Assembly: GCF_001899075.1 (NCBI RefSeq)
Contig: NZ_MKVA01000005.1
Location: 496,001 to 560,000 of the forward strand
Length of the DNA stretch: 64,000 bases
Direction: 5' to 3'
DNA from: Devosia sp. 67-54
Lineage (GTDB): Bacteria > Pseudomonadota > Alphaproteobacteria > Rhizobiales > Devosiaceae
Shown piece by piece: positions 35,551 through 43,567 of the stretch. A program made the position numbers and the translations under genes. Each line of letters begins with the position of its first letter. The stretch's first letter is position 1. The notes beneath the pieces were generated by a model. It saw only the letters and a program-made list of their open reading frames with translations, was not told where the DNA came from and did not search any database.

Positions 35551-37463
35551 TGAACGCCCCCGCGCCCTTCCGGTCCGCCGATACCGACCTCGACCGCTGG
35601 CTCGCGCAGCAGACGGGCAAGAGCCTGCTCCGCTTCATGACCTGCGGGTCGGTCGACGACGGCAAGTCGACGCTGATCGGCCGGCTGCTCTACGACAGCC
35701 AGCTCATCCTCGACGACCAGCTGGCAAGCCTGCGCAAGGAAAGCCGCAACCGCCAGGTGGGCGATGAAGGCATCGACTTCTCGCTGCTGGTCGACGGTCT
35801 GGTCGCCGAGCGCGAGCAGGGCATCACCATCGACGTCGCCTACCGGTTCTTTTCGACCGACAAGCGCAAGTTCATCGTCGCCGATACGCCGGGCCACGAG
35901 CAATATACGCGCAACATGGCGACGGGGGCGTCGAACTCCGACCTCGCGGTGGTGCTGATCGACGCGCGCAAGGGCGTGCTGACGCAGACCCGCCGGCACA
36001 GCTTCATCCTCAGCCTGATCGGGGTGAAGCACGTCGTCCTCGCGGTCAACAAGATCGACCTCGTCGGCTACGACGCCGATGTCTTCAACGCCATCGAGGC
36101 GGACTACCGCGCCTTCGCCCGGGATCTCGGCTTCGAGACGCTGGTGGCGATCCCGGTGTCGGCGCTCAGGGGCGACAACATTCTCGGGCCGTCCGCGGCG
36201 ATGCCGTGGTATTGCGGGCCGCAGCTCGTGCCCTATCTCGAAGCCATCGAGGTGGCGTCCGACCGGGCCGGCAAGCCGCTGCGCTTTCCGGTGCAATGGG
36301 TGAACCGGCCGAACCTCGATTTCCGTGGCTTTGCCGGCACCGTCGCCTCCGGCGTCGTGGCGGTCGGCGACGACGTGCTGGTGGCGGCGTCGCGCAAGCC
36401 GGCGAAGGTCACGCGCATCGTCACCATGGATGGCGATCTGCAGCAGGCGGTGGCCGGCGAGGCCGTGACCCTCGTCCTCGATCGCGAGATCGACGTGTCG
36501 CGCGGCGACATGCTGGCGCATCCCGGGCAGACGCCGGAATTCTCCAACCAGTTCCAGGCGCGGATGATCTGGATGAACGAGGAGCCGGCCATTCCCGGCC
36601 GCTCGTATCTGTTGAAGCTCGGCACGCAGCAGGTGCCGGCGGCGATCACCGACCTCAAGTTCCGCACCAACGTCAACACGCTGGAGCACAGCGCCGCCAA
36701 GACGCTGGAGCTCAACGAGGTCGGCACGCTGACCATCGCCACCGACAAGCCGATCGCCTTCGACTCCTACGCGAGCAACGGCCTCACCGGCGGCTTCATC
36801 CTGATCGACCGCATCTCCAATGCGACGCTCGGCGCCGGGGTGATCGATTTCGGCCTGCGGCGGGCGCAGAATCTGAGCTGGCAGAGTTTCGACGTGAACC
36901 GCAAGGTGCGCGCCGAGATGAAGGGGCAGGAGCCGGCGATCGTCTGGTTCACCGGGCTTTCCGGCTCGGGCAAATCCACCGTCGCCAACCTCGTCGAAAA
37001 GAAGCTCGCGGCCGAGGGCAAGCACGCCTACATCCTCGATGGCGACAATGTGCGGCACGGCCTCAACAAGGACCTCGGCTTCACCGAGGAAGCGCGCGTC
37101 GAAAACATCCGCCGCGTCGCCGAGGTGGCGCGGCTGATGGCCGATGCGGGGCTGATCGTGCTGGTCTCGTTTATCTCGCCGTTCCGCAACGAGCGGCGGC
37201 TGGCGCGCGAGATCGCCGGCGATGTGAGCTTCACCGAGGTCTATGTCGATACGCCGCTCGCCGTCTGCGAGGCGCGCGATCCCAAGGGCCTCTACGCCCG
37301 GGCCCGGCGCGGCGAGATCAAGAATTTCACCGGCATCGACAGCCCGTTCGAGCCGCCCGAGCATGCCGAGATCGTGCTGCACGGCGCCACCGAAACGCCG
37401 CAGAAGATGGCCGAGGACCTGTTCGAGCGGGTGTTCGGCTGGGGGCCGAGCTACTCGATCTGA
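35550..37463 (+). CDS. cysNC: Bifunctional sulphate adenylyltransferase large subunit / APS kinase
   Basis: A 637-residue fusion. Residues 1 to about 440 are CysN, an EF-Tu-like GTPase with GSVDDGKSTLIGRLLYDS, DTPGHEQYTRNMATGAS and NKIDL. Residues about 455-637 are the CysC APS kinase, with P-loop GLSGSGKST (near 468), DGDNVRHGLNKDLGF and FISPFRNERRLAREI. It drives APS formation with GTP hydrolysis and then phosphorylates APS to PAPS. The fusion (NodQ-like) is common in Rhizobiales. It is translationally coupled to cysD. Confidence 0.95.
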   Translation: MNAPAPFRSADTDLDRWLAQQTGKSLLRFMTCGSVDDGKSTLIGRLLYDSQLILDDQLASLRKESRNRQVGDEGIDFSLLVDGLVAEREQGITIDVAYRFFSTDKRKFIVADTPGHEQYTRNMATGASNSDLAVVLIDARKGVLTQTRRHSFILSLIGVKHVVLAVNKIDLVGYDADVFNAIEADYRAFARDLGFETLVAIPVSALRGDNILGPSAAMPWYCGPQLVPYLEAIEVASDRAGKPLRFPVQWVNRPNLDFRGFAGTVASGVVAVGDDVLVAASRKPAKVTRIVTMDGDLQQAVAGEAVTLVLDREIDVSRGDMLAHPGQTPEFSNQFQARMIWMNEEPAIPGRSYLLKLGTQQVPAAITDLKFRTNVNTLEHSAAKTLELNEVGTLTIATDKPIAFDSYASNGLTGGFILIDRISNATLGAGVIDFGLRRAQNLSWQSFDVNRKVRAEMKGQEPAIVWFTGLSGSGKSTVANLVEKKLAAEGKHAYILDGDNVRHGLNKDLGFTEEARVENIRRVAEVARLMADAGLIVLVSFISPFRNERRLAREIAGDVSFTEVYVDTPLAVCEARDPKGLYARARRGEIKNFTGIDSPFEPPEHAEIVLHGATETPQKMAEDLFERVFGWGPSYSI

Positions 37464-37470
37464 CGCCGCA

Positions 37471-37578
37471 CTAGTGCCCCAGCATCAGCTTGATGGCATA
37501 GCCGACCACGGCCACGGCCAGCACGCCGGCGAACCACAGGCCGACGAACCACATCAGCCGCGAGGCGAGGGGCGCCAT
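37471..37578 (-). CDS. DUF2474 micropeptide of the CioAB oxidase
   Basis: A 35-residue single-helix membrane peptide (RLMWFVGLWFAGVLAVAVVG then YAIKLMLGH). Its ATG overlaps the cydB stop (TGATG). Position, size and the central tryptophan fit the DUF2474 small subunit found after cioB, comparable to CydX of the E. coli bd oxidase. It probably stabilises the complex. It is very short, but coupling and family match support it. Confidence 0.8.
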   Translation of the reverse strand: MAPLASRLMWFVGLWFAGVLAVAVVGYAIKLMLGH

Positions 37579-38579
37579 CAATGGTACCCCTCGTTCGGAT
37601 CGACCTTGCCGCGGAACACCCAATACGCATAGCCGGTGTAGATCAGGATGATCGGCACCAGCACCGCTGCGCCGACCAGCAGGAAGCCGAGCGAGGCATC
37701 CGGCGCCGCCGCTTCCTTGATGGTGAGGGCGCCCGGCACGATGTATGGGTAGAACGATATCCCAATGCCGATGAAGCTGATGACGAACAGCCCGAGCGCG
37801 CTGAGGAACGGCTGCAGGTGCTTGTCGGCGGTCAGCCCCTGCCACAAGCCGAAGGCGCAGACGGCCAGCAGCAACGGCACGATGGCGGAGAAATACGCCG
37901 TGGGCCACTGGAACCAGCGGGTGAAGTAGATCGGGTCGAGGAACGGCGTCCACAGGCTCACCGCGCCGATCAGCACCAGCGTGCCGACGCCGGCGTAGAT
38001 GGCGAAGCGCTTCGCCTTGGCCTGCAGCGGCCCGCTGGTCTTGAGGTTGAGCCAGGTGGCGCCGAGGAGGCCATAGCCCACCACCACGGCGACGCCGGTC
38101 AGCAGCGAGAACGGCGTCAGCCAGTCCCACCAGCCGCCGGCATAGTGGCGGTCGGCGACCTTGATGCCCTGCACCAGCGCCCCGAGCGCAATGCCCTGGG
38201 TGAAGGCGGCGACGATCGAGCCCAGCGCGAAGCCCCAGTCCCACACCGGCCGCCAGCGCCTGGTGCGGAAGCGGAACTCGAAGGCGACGCCGCGGAAGAT
38301 CAAGGCGAGCAGCATCAGGATGATGGGGGCATAGAGCGCCGGCAGCACCGTGGCGTAGGCGAGCGGGAACACCGCCATCAATCCGCCGCCGCCGAGCACC
38401 AGCCAGGTCTCGTTGCCGTCCCACACGGGGGCCACCGAATTGGTCATGAGGTTGCGCTCGTGCTGGTCCTCGAAGAACAGGAACAGCACGCCGACGCCGA
38501 GATCGAAGCCGTCGAGCACCACATAGGCGAGCACGGCGAAGGCGATCAGTCCGGCCCAGATGAAGCTGAGATCAACCAT
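37578..38579 (-). CDS. cydB: Cytochrome bd-type (cyanide-insensitive) ubiquinol oxidase subunit II
   Basis: A 333-residue membrane protein with about nine helices. It opens LSFIWAGLIAFAVLAYVVLDGFDLGVG and contains NSVAPVWDGNETWLVLGGGGLMAVFPLAYA, both hallmarks of subunit II. It forms the terminal quinol oxidase with the upstream subunit I. The start overlaps the end of subunit I by eight bases. Confidence 0.94.
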   Translation of the reverse strand: MVDLSFIWAGLIAFAVLAYVVLDGFDLGVGVLFLFFEDQHERNLMTNSVAPVWDGNETWLVLGGGGLMAVFPLAYATVLPALYAPIILMLLALIFRGVAFEFRFRTRRWRPVWDWGFALGSIVAAFTQGIALGALVQGIKVADRHYAGGWWDWLTPFSLLTGVAVVVGYGLLGATWLNLKTSGPLQAKAKRFAIYAGVGTLVLIGAVSLWTPFLDPIYFTRWFQWPTAYFSAIVPLLLAVCAFGLWQGLTADKHLQPFLSALGLFVISFIGIGISFYPYIVPGALTIKEAAAPDASLGFLLVGAAVLVPIILIYTGYAYWVFRGKVDPNEGYH

Positions 38580-39975
38580 GGCTGGCGCCTTCCGCGATCT
38601 GCTGCGCCGGGGTGATGCCGGCGGCGCGTGTCGGCCCGTCGGTCAGCTCCTCCTGCTCGCCCTCGGGCGTCTTGCTGACGGTGCGCAGGATGTAGAACAC
38701 GCCGGCGCCGAAGACGACGAAGTATACCACGATGAACGCCACCAGCGAGGCGCCCACCGCCTCGGCGTCGACGTTGGACAGGCTGTCGGCGGTGCGCAGC
38801 AGGCCATAGACGGTATAGGGCTGCCGCCCGACCTCGGTGGTGTACCAGCCGGCGAGCACGGCGACGAAGCCCGACGGGCCCATGGCGATGGCGGCGCGAT
38901 GCAGCCAGGTGCTGGTGTAGAGCGTCTTTCTGTAACGCGCCCACAGCGACCAGAGGCCGGTGATCAGCATCAGCACGCCCAGCCCGACCATGATGCGGAA
39001 GGTCCAGAACGGGATGAGGGCGGGCGGCCGCTGGTCGGGCGGGAAGTCCTTGAGCCCCTTGATCGAGGCATTCGGGTTGTGCGCCAGGATGAGGCCGCCC
39101 AGCAGCGGGATCTCGATGGCGAATTTGGTCTCTTCGGCCTTGTCGTCGGGGATGCCGACGAGGATCAGCGGCGTCGTCGGCGTGGTGTCGTAGTGGCCCT
39201 CGATGGCGGCGATCTTTTGCGGCTGGTACTCCAGCGTGTTGAGCCCGTGCTGGTCGCCGGCGATGATCTGCACCGGCGTCACCAGCGCGGCCATCCACAT
39301 CGCCATCGAGAACATCACCCGGGCCTGCCGGTTGGAGCTGTCGCGCAGCAGGTGGTAGGCGCCCACCGCGCCCACGGCGAAGGCGGTGGTGAGGAAGGCG
39401 GCGAGCACCGTGTGCACGAGCCGGTAGGGGAAGGACGGGTTGAAGATGATCGCCCACCAGTCGACCGGCACGAACTGGCCGGCGGCATTGGTGGCGTAGC
39501 CGGCGGGCGTCTGCATCCAGCTGTTGGCCGAGATGATCCAGGTGGCCGAGATCAGCGTGCCGATGGCCACCATTGCCACGGCCAGCATGTGCAGGCCGTC
39601 GCCGACGCGCTTGCGGCCGAACAGCGCGATGCCGAGGAAGCCCGCTTCGAGGAAGAATGCCGTCAGCACTTCGTAGCCCATCAGCGGGCCGATCACCGGC
39701 CCGGCCTTGTCGGCGAAGCGGGCCCAGTTGGTGCCGAACTGGTAGCTGATGACGATGCCGGAGACGACGCCCATGCCGAAGACGATGGCGAACACCGTCT
39801 TCCAGTAGTCGAACAGCTTGAGGTAGGCCGTGTCGCGCTTCCACAGCCACAGCGCGTTCAGCACCGCGAGGTAGCTCGCCAGGCCGATGGAGAAGGCCGG
39901 AAAGATGAAGTGGAACGAGATGGTGAACGCGAACTGGATGCGGGCGAGAAGCTCCGCGGTCTGGCCAAACGACAT
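38572..39975 (-). CDS. cydA: Cytochrome bd-type (cyanide-insensitive) ubiquinol oxidase subunit I
   Basis: A 467-residue subunit I. It contains the haem-ligand His region of TISFHFIFPAFSIGLASYLAVLNALWL, FPYRLVHTVLAAFLTTAFAVGAVGAYHLLR, and the quinol-loop segment TPVQIIAGDQHGLNTLEYQPQKIAAIEGHYDT. The Q-loop is short, which places it in the CioA branch rather than E. coli CydA. It reduces oxygen to water with quinol at high affinity without proton pumping. Confidence 0.93.
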   Translation of the reverse strand: MSFGQTAELLARIQFAFTISFHFIFPAFSIGLASYLAVLNALWLWKRDTAYLKLFDYWKTVFAIVFGMGVVSGIVISYQFGTNWARFADKAGPVIGPLMGYEVLTAFFLEAGFLGIALFGRKRVGDGLHMLAVAMVAIGTLISATWIISANSWMQTPAGYATNAAGQFVPVDWWAIIFNPSFPYRLVHTVLAAFLTTAFAVGAVGAYHLLRDSSNRQARVMFSMAMWMAALVTPVQIIAGDQHGLNTLEYQPQKIAAIEGHYDTTPTTPLILVGIPDDKAEETKFAIEIPLLGGLILAHNPNASIKGLKDFPPDQRPPALIPFWTFRIMVGLGVLMLITGLWSLWARYRKTLYTSTWLHRAAIAMGPSGFVAVLAGWYTTEVGRQPYTVYGLLRTADSLSNVDAEAVGASLVAFIVVYFVVFGAGVFYILRTVSKTPEGEQEELTDGPTRAAGITPAQQIAEGASHG

Positions 39976-40138
39976 GACGCTGCCTCCGTTCGGGTGAACG
40001 CTGATCCTCGCTCACCTATGCTCTCGTGAATAGTTGAATCGTGCTGTGGTTCCGATACGCAGTTCCGCCGCGCGTCACCACGGCGCGCGGCAGCTTGACG
40101 CGCCAAAATGTTCGTTGTTTGTTCTGATTGAGGACGAC

Positions 40139-40396
40139 ATGAGCAGCGACGAGAGCGACCGCAGCCGCCTGACGCGCGACATCCACGCGATGCCTGACGA
40201 CATCCGGCAGGCGCTGTCGACGCGCGGCGTGATGGAAGCCTACCGCCGCCGTCCGCCGTACCAGCAGAACGACTATGTCGGCTGGATCACGCGCGCCAAG
40301 CTGCCGGCGACGCGGGCCAGGCGGCTGGCGCAGATGCTGGACGAACTCGAGCGCGGCGGCATCTACATGCACATGACATGGCACGGCGAGCGCTGA
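40139..40396 (+). CDS. YdeI/OmpD-associated family small protein
   Basis: An 85-residue protein. It has a helical core with MPDDIRQALSTRGVMEAYRRRPPYQQNDYVGWITRAKLPATRARRLAQMLDELERGG, which matches the OmdA/YdeI domain (residues after DYVGWI and ATRARR are diagnostic). The family is annotated as bacteriocin-protection but its role is unclear. ATG 40139 has a GAGG five bases upstream. It is the last gene that looks chromosomal before the prophage. Confidence 0.75.
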   Translation: MSSDESDRSRLTRDIHAMPDDIRQALSTRGVMEAYRRRPPYQQNDYVGWITRAKLPATRARRLAQMLDELERGGIYMHMTWHGER

Positions 40397-40659
40397 GGGC
40401 GCACCAACCTCGTCCGACGCGGTTGCGTCGGCTGGCCGATCCGGTCTGAGGGAAAGTGGCTCCGCGAGTAGGAGTATGAGCCACGGGTTGGCCCCTCCGG
40501 GAGCCCGAGTTTCCTTGGGGTTTTGTCGCGCTGCGAAGGCGGTATCGGCTCAAAGGTGCTCCAGAATGTGCGCCAGTTTTTCGGCGATCGGAGCCATGGT
40601 TTGGCCGGCGCCCCGTCCGAAGAGGTGCGACCGCAAAGCGTGACGGGGAGGGTGGCCGC
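40397..40659. other. Gene-free stretch with inverted repeats, likely left prophage boundary
   Basis: No convincing gene in 263 bases. A hairpin CCGACGC-GGTT-GCGTCGG (40414-40431) follows the YdeI-like gene, and GTGGCTC (40456-40462) is mirrored by GAGCCAC (40478-40484). The chromosome-prophage junction probably lies here, but no attachment core can be identified without the right end of the prophage. A small structured RNA cannot be excluded. Confidence 0.5.
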
Positions 40660-40854
40660 TCAGGCGGCCTTGTTGCGCAAGTGAGCTTTGACGCGGGCCA
40701 TGGCGGCGTCGCGGACGCGGCTCTCGGCGAGCATCTTCTCGACCAGCTCGTAGTACGGGATCAGCTGGGTATAGCCACGCTGGATCAGCGTGGCGCAGGC
40801 GGTGAGGCTCTTTTCGAACTCGGCCGTGGTCGGAATGTCGGGACGGTGCCTCAC
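40660..40854 (-). CDS. Small phage protein, last gene of the leftward operon
   Basis: A 64-residue helical protein (TTAEFEKSLTACATLIQRGY, then QLIPYYELVEKMLAESRVRDAAMARVKAHLRNKAA). It has a GTG start at 40854 that overlaps the preceding gene's stop (GTGA). No domain recognised. It is the outermost prophage gene on the left. Confidence 0.55.
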   Translation of the reverse strand: MRHRPDIPTTAEFEKSLTACATLIQRGYTQLIPYYELVEKMLAESRVRDAAMARVKAHLRNKAA

Positions 40855-40994
40855 AGGGACAACCCCCGGGCGCGGCCGAGCATGATGGCGATCACGCCGG
40901 CGAGGCCCGCCAGCGTCCAGAGGCCGGCGAGCACGAGCAGCCAGCGGTTTTCCCCGTGGCGCCGCGGCGCGCGGATGGTGCGGCGGACCATCAT
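40851..40994 (-). CDS. Single-pass membrane micropeptide (phage)
   Basis: A 47-residue protein with a basic N-terminus (MMVRRTIRAPRRHGENR) and one transmembrane helix (WLLVLAGLWTLAGLAGVIAIMLG). Its ATG overlaps the upstream stop (ATGATG/TGA) and its own stop overlaps the next start. An inner-membrane location with the N-terminus inside is expected. Function unknown; lysogenic-conversion or superinfection-exclusion roles are possible for such peptides. Confidence 0.6.
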   Translation of the reverse strand: MMVRRTIRAPRRHGENRWLLVLAGLWTLAGLAGVIAIMLGRARGLSL

Positions 40995-41362
40995 GCTGCG
41001 GCCCGCCGCGGCCGGTGGCCGCCATCGTCGCCCTCGGGCGGCATCGGTTCGCCGAACAGCCGGCAGGCCTCGGCGTAGGCGTCGCGCGTGGCCTGGATGG
41101 CCACCTCGGGCGTGCGCGAATACTCGGCGCTGATGACGATATCGCGCAGGGCGTTGAACACCTCGTGCGGGGCGTCGAACCCGTAGATGGCGCAGAGCGC
41201 GCCGAGCGCGGCCCGACGTTCCCACGGGGCAGCATCGACCGCCGCCGCCTGGATCGCGTCGACCGCATCGCGATCGATGCCGGCCTGCCGGCGATCGTCG
41301 CGGTCGAGGCCGCTGTGGGCGATGGCGTGCCGCAGCGACCAGAGGAGCCTGCCGGGGCGCAT
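40991..41362 (-). CDS. Hypothetical phage protein
   Basis: A 123-residue acidic, helix-rich protein without a recognised domain. It begins RPGRLLWSLRHAIAHSGLDRDDRR and has an alanine-rich middle. Its ATG directly follows the TAA of the upstream gene, and its stop overlaps the next start, so it sits in a tightly coupled operon. Confidence 0.6.
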   Translation of the reverse strand: MRPGRLLWSLRHAIAHSGLDRDDRRQAGIDRDAVDAIQAAAVDAAPWERRAALGALCAIYGFDAPHEVFNALRDIVISAEYSRTPEVAIQATRDAYAEACRLFGEPMPPEGDDGGHRPRRAAA

Positions 41363-41887
41363 TTACTCGGCGTTCCGGGCGAGCTGGTCGCGGGCCCAAT
41401 CGGGCAGGCCGGGCGCCTCGGGCACGCCGAACACCTCGCCGGCCTGCCGGGACGCGCGGCGCTCGACCGGCTGGCCACAGCGGACGGTGAAGTCCTCGGC
41501 GACGGCCGGCACCAGGTCGGGCCAAAGGTCGGCTATCTCGGCGTTGCCGAAGTCCTGGCGGCGGAGTGCCGAGTGCACGTCGCCGACCAGCGGCATCAGG
41601 CCGAGGACGAGGGCGCGTGCGGCCGTCAGGCGCTGGGCGCGGTTATAGGCGACGGAGAGTTCCGCCGGTGCTTCGACGAGCTGGGTGGCGCGGCCGATGT
41701 TGCGGTGCAGGTCCTCGGCGGTCAGGTCGCAGGTTTCGGGCTCGGCCTCGAAATCACGCTCTGTGACGGTGCCATCGAGCAGGTGCCGGCGCCGCTCGAT
41801 GACGAGCGCCATGCGGTGCGGGATATCGAGCGCCAGCCAGGCGGGTGTCTGTGAAGCCGAGACGGAAGAGGAGAGTGTGTCGAGCAT
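41363..41887 (-). CDS. Hypothetical phage protein, first gene of the leftward operon
   Basis: A 174-residue protein with no recognised domain; ETCDLTAEDLHRNIGRATQLVEAPAELSVAYNRAQRLTAARALVLG (two blocks) suggests a helical regulator-like fold. ATG 41887 is preferred because GGAGG lies eight bases upstream; ATG 41902 would add five residues. Two copies of the repressor-type palindrome lie just upstream at 41918-41957, so this operon is probably controlled by the phage repressor. Confidence 0.6.
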   Translation of the reverse strand: MLDTLSSSVSASQTPAWLALDIPHRMALVIERRRHLLDGTVTERDFEAEPETCDLTAEDLHRNIGRATQLVEAPAELSVAYNRAQRLTAARALVLGLMPLVGDVHSALRRQDFGNAEIADLWPDLVPAVAEDFTVRCGQPVERRASRQAGEVFGVPEAPGLPDWARDQLARNAE

Positions 41888-41917
41888 CCTGGGTTCCTCC
41901 ATGAGAGGAAACCATTG

Positions 41918-41957
41918 TTACCCAAATTGGGTAATCGCACAACCCCAAATTGGGTAA
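41918..41957. promoter_or_regulatory. Pair of phage-repressor operators upstream of the leftward operon
   Basis: TTACCCAAATTGGGTAA at 41918-41934 is a perfect 17-base palindrome. A second, AACCCCAAATTGGGTAA at 41941-41957, shares the CCCAAATTGGG core and ends at the repressor stop codon. The first is identical to the site at 42649-42665 on the other side of the repressor gene. The pair is placed to control transcription of the 41887 operon, between it and the repressor. Confidence 0.85.
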
Positions 41958-42590
41958 CTAACGTCCGACGGCTACATCTTTGACCGCCGCATCGGGATTT
42001 CGCCGAATGAATTTCTGTGCGGCCCTTCTCGGCTTAATGTCCGTAATCAGGGCCATCAGATCGACCGCCACATCGTGCATTGTCGGTGCATTGGTGCTTT
42101 CGAGGTCAAAGAGGCCCCGACTTCGGCCGCGCTGAGGGACCTTCACCAGGACCCGGCCGTCCGGGAGCCAACAGACGCATGGTTCGCCCAAGTGCTCATC
42201 CCGAGGTTCGGTGCGCTCATCATAGAACAAAAGCCATCCGTCGTTTGCCAAGCCGTACATTGAAGTCCCTTTAACCTCTAGCGCTTTGGCGTTCTCACTG
42301 GCCCCGGCCGGAGCCGGCACCTCGCCAAAATTCTGGTCGCCCAACGCGAACAACACGGACCCGTCAGGTCCCGCGCCCGCTAGGCCAATAATCTCAACAG
42401 TATGTTCGGGCAAAACGTCTGAAGGCTGGACACCATATATCTGCGTCGCCTTGTCGATGTGAACGTCGGTAAGTTTTCGCTCGCCGCGCTCGAGCTTGAT
42501 GTAGCCGGATCGCGACATCCCCATGGCGTCGGCCGCTTGATCAAGCGTCCAACCACGTCCATCCCGCAGAGCTCTGAGGCGATTACCCAT
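41958..42590 (-). CDS. Phage repressor with helix-turn-helix and S24-type domain
   Basis: A 210-residue CI-like repressor. The N-terminal HTH_3 domain (about 1-65) reads MGNRLRALRDGRGWTLDQAADAMGMSRSGYIKLERGERKL. The C-terminal S24/LexA-like domain has the putative nucleophile in ALEVKGTSMYGLANDGWLLF and the lysine in RVLVKVPQRG. It should keep the prophage silent and, if self-cleaving, respond to RecA. ATG 42590 falls inside an operator palindrome, so it may repress itself by blocking initiation. Confidence 0.9.
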   Translation of the reverse strand: MGNRLRALRDGRGWTLDQAADAMGMSRSGYIKLERGERKLTDVHIDKATQIYGVQPSDVLPEHTVEIIGLAGAGPDGSVLFALGDQNFGEVPAPAGASENAKALEVKGTSMYGLANDGWLLFYDERTEPRDEHLGEPCVCWLPDGRVLVKVPQRGRSRGLFDLESTNAPTMHDVAVDLMALITDIKPRRAAQKFIRRNPDAAVKDVAVGR

Positions 42591-42665
42591 GCTGGGTATC
42601 GTGCCGTGATCGCTGGGCTGCGTCGTTCCCCAATATGGGGTTGCAATGTTACCCAAATTGGGTAA
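42583..42665. promoter_or_regulatory. Three operator palindromes between the repressor and Cro-like genes
   Basis: Sites are TTACCCATGCTGGGTAT (42583-42599, covering the repressor start codon), TTCCCCAATATGGGGTT (42626-42642) and TTACCCAAATTGGGTAA (42649-42665, 13 bases before the Cro-like ATG). Centres are 43 and 23 bases apart. The layout resembles a lambda-type OR with three sites of differing match to the consensus, where repressor and Cro-like protein compete. Confidence 0.87.
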
Positions 42666-42677
42666 CAAGATGGGCTC

Positions 42678-42884
42678 ATGAAGCTCGCGCTCTACATGTC
42701 GCAACACAATCTCTCCCCCGAGGACATGGCAATCAAGATCGAGGATTGCTCGGCTTCGGCCGTGCTCAAGTGGTCACGCGGCGAGCGCGTTCCGCGGGTC
42801 GAGCAGCAGCGTCGCATCTACGAAATCACCGACGGGCAAGTGACGCCCAATGATTTCGTGCTGGACCAGGCGGTGGAGCCATGA
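42678..42884 (+). CDS. Cro-like DNA-binding protein
   Basis: A 68-residue helix-turn-helix protein: MKLALYMSQHNLSPEDMAIKIEDCSASAVLKWSRGERVPR, then RIYEITDGQVTPNDFVL. This is the YdaS/Cro pattern. It starts 13 bases after the third operator and is divergent from the S24-type repressor, so it is the likely first rightward early gene opposing the repressor. Confidence 0.88.
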   Translation: MKLALYMSQHNLSPEDMAIKIEDCSASAVLKWSRGERVPRVEQQRRIYEITDGQVTPNDFVLDQAVEP

Positions 42885-43072
42885 GCGCGCGCCGCAAAAT
42901 TGCGGACCTGCTGCGCCGCGCCGCCCGGTCGATCGACGACACGCCGGCCGAGCGGGTGCTGCGCCTGGAGCTGGCGCCGCGGCGGATCAGCCGCGCCACC
43001 GGCACGGCAGAATACTTCGACCGCCGCAAGGGCCTGTGGGTCTCGTGGCGCGACTGGCTGGGGAGAGCGTGA
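42881..43072 (+). CDS. Small basic phage protein
   Basis: A 63-residue, arginine-rich protein (RRKIADLLRRAARSIDDTPAERVL then LELAPRRISRATGTAEYFDRRKGLW). The start overlaps the Cro-like stop (ATGA). No domain recognised. It may bind nucleic acid, given its charge. Confidence 0.55.
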   Translation: MSARRKIADLLRRAARSIDDTPAERVLRLELAPRRISRATGTAEYFDRRKGLWVSWRDWLGRA

Positions 43073-43080
43073 TGGGGCGC

Positions 43081-43392
43081 TCATTCCCGCATTCCCAGCA
43101 CGCGCGTGCGGATGGTGGTCAGCGCCTCGTCGAGCGCGTCAAGCGCCATCTGGTGCGCGGCGTCCCGGTCGTAGGTTCCCGGCTCGAGGCCGGCGACGGC
43201 ATCGTCGAACACGGCCGCCGCGGCGTAGTCGCTCAGCGTGCGCCGCACCAGGTCGGCGCTTTCGGCTTCGCGCTCCTCGGGCGAGGTATGCACCAGATTG
43301 GTGCTGACGCTGAGCAGCAGCTTGAACAGCACGTCGTTCGCCATTGCCTGGCCGACATAGAGCGTTTCGACGCTCGGCCGATCCTCAGCCAT
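43081..43392 (-). CDS. Hypothetical phage protein on the opposite strand
   Basis: A 103-residue acidic, helical protein (LYVGQAMANDVLFKLLLSVSTNLVHTS, then EREAESADLVRRTLSDYAAAAVFDDAVAGLEPGTYDRDAAHQMALDALDEAL). It is transcribed against the surrounding early genes. No family recognised. A leftward gene here could be made in the lysogen. Confidence 0.55.
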   Translation of the reverse strand: MAEDRPSVETLYVGQAMANDVLFKLLLSVSTNLVHTSPEEREAESADLVRRTLSDYAAAAVFDDAVAGLEPGTYDRDAAHQMALDALDEALTTIRTRVLGMRE

Positions 43393-43567
43393 TCCTGTTC
43401 CCCTTTCCGAACCGGCGCACGTCCTCTTCCTGCGGCGCGCCGAGGCGGAGCGCCGCGCGAGTGTGGAGACCTCCCATGGCTCGCGCGGCGTCCCTTATCC
43501 GTCGTCGGGGACGTTCTCGCATGGCCGAATTGCGGCCGTCACTGCGTAAATTCGGGAGAGTTACGCC

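Noticed and set aside
40434-40500. A further copy of the palindromic repeat at the prophage left edge
   Set aside because: CTGGCCGATC and GGTTGGCC are present but not in the hairpin arrangement of the other copies.
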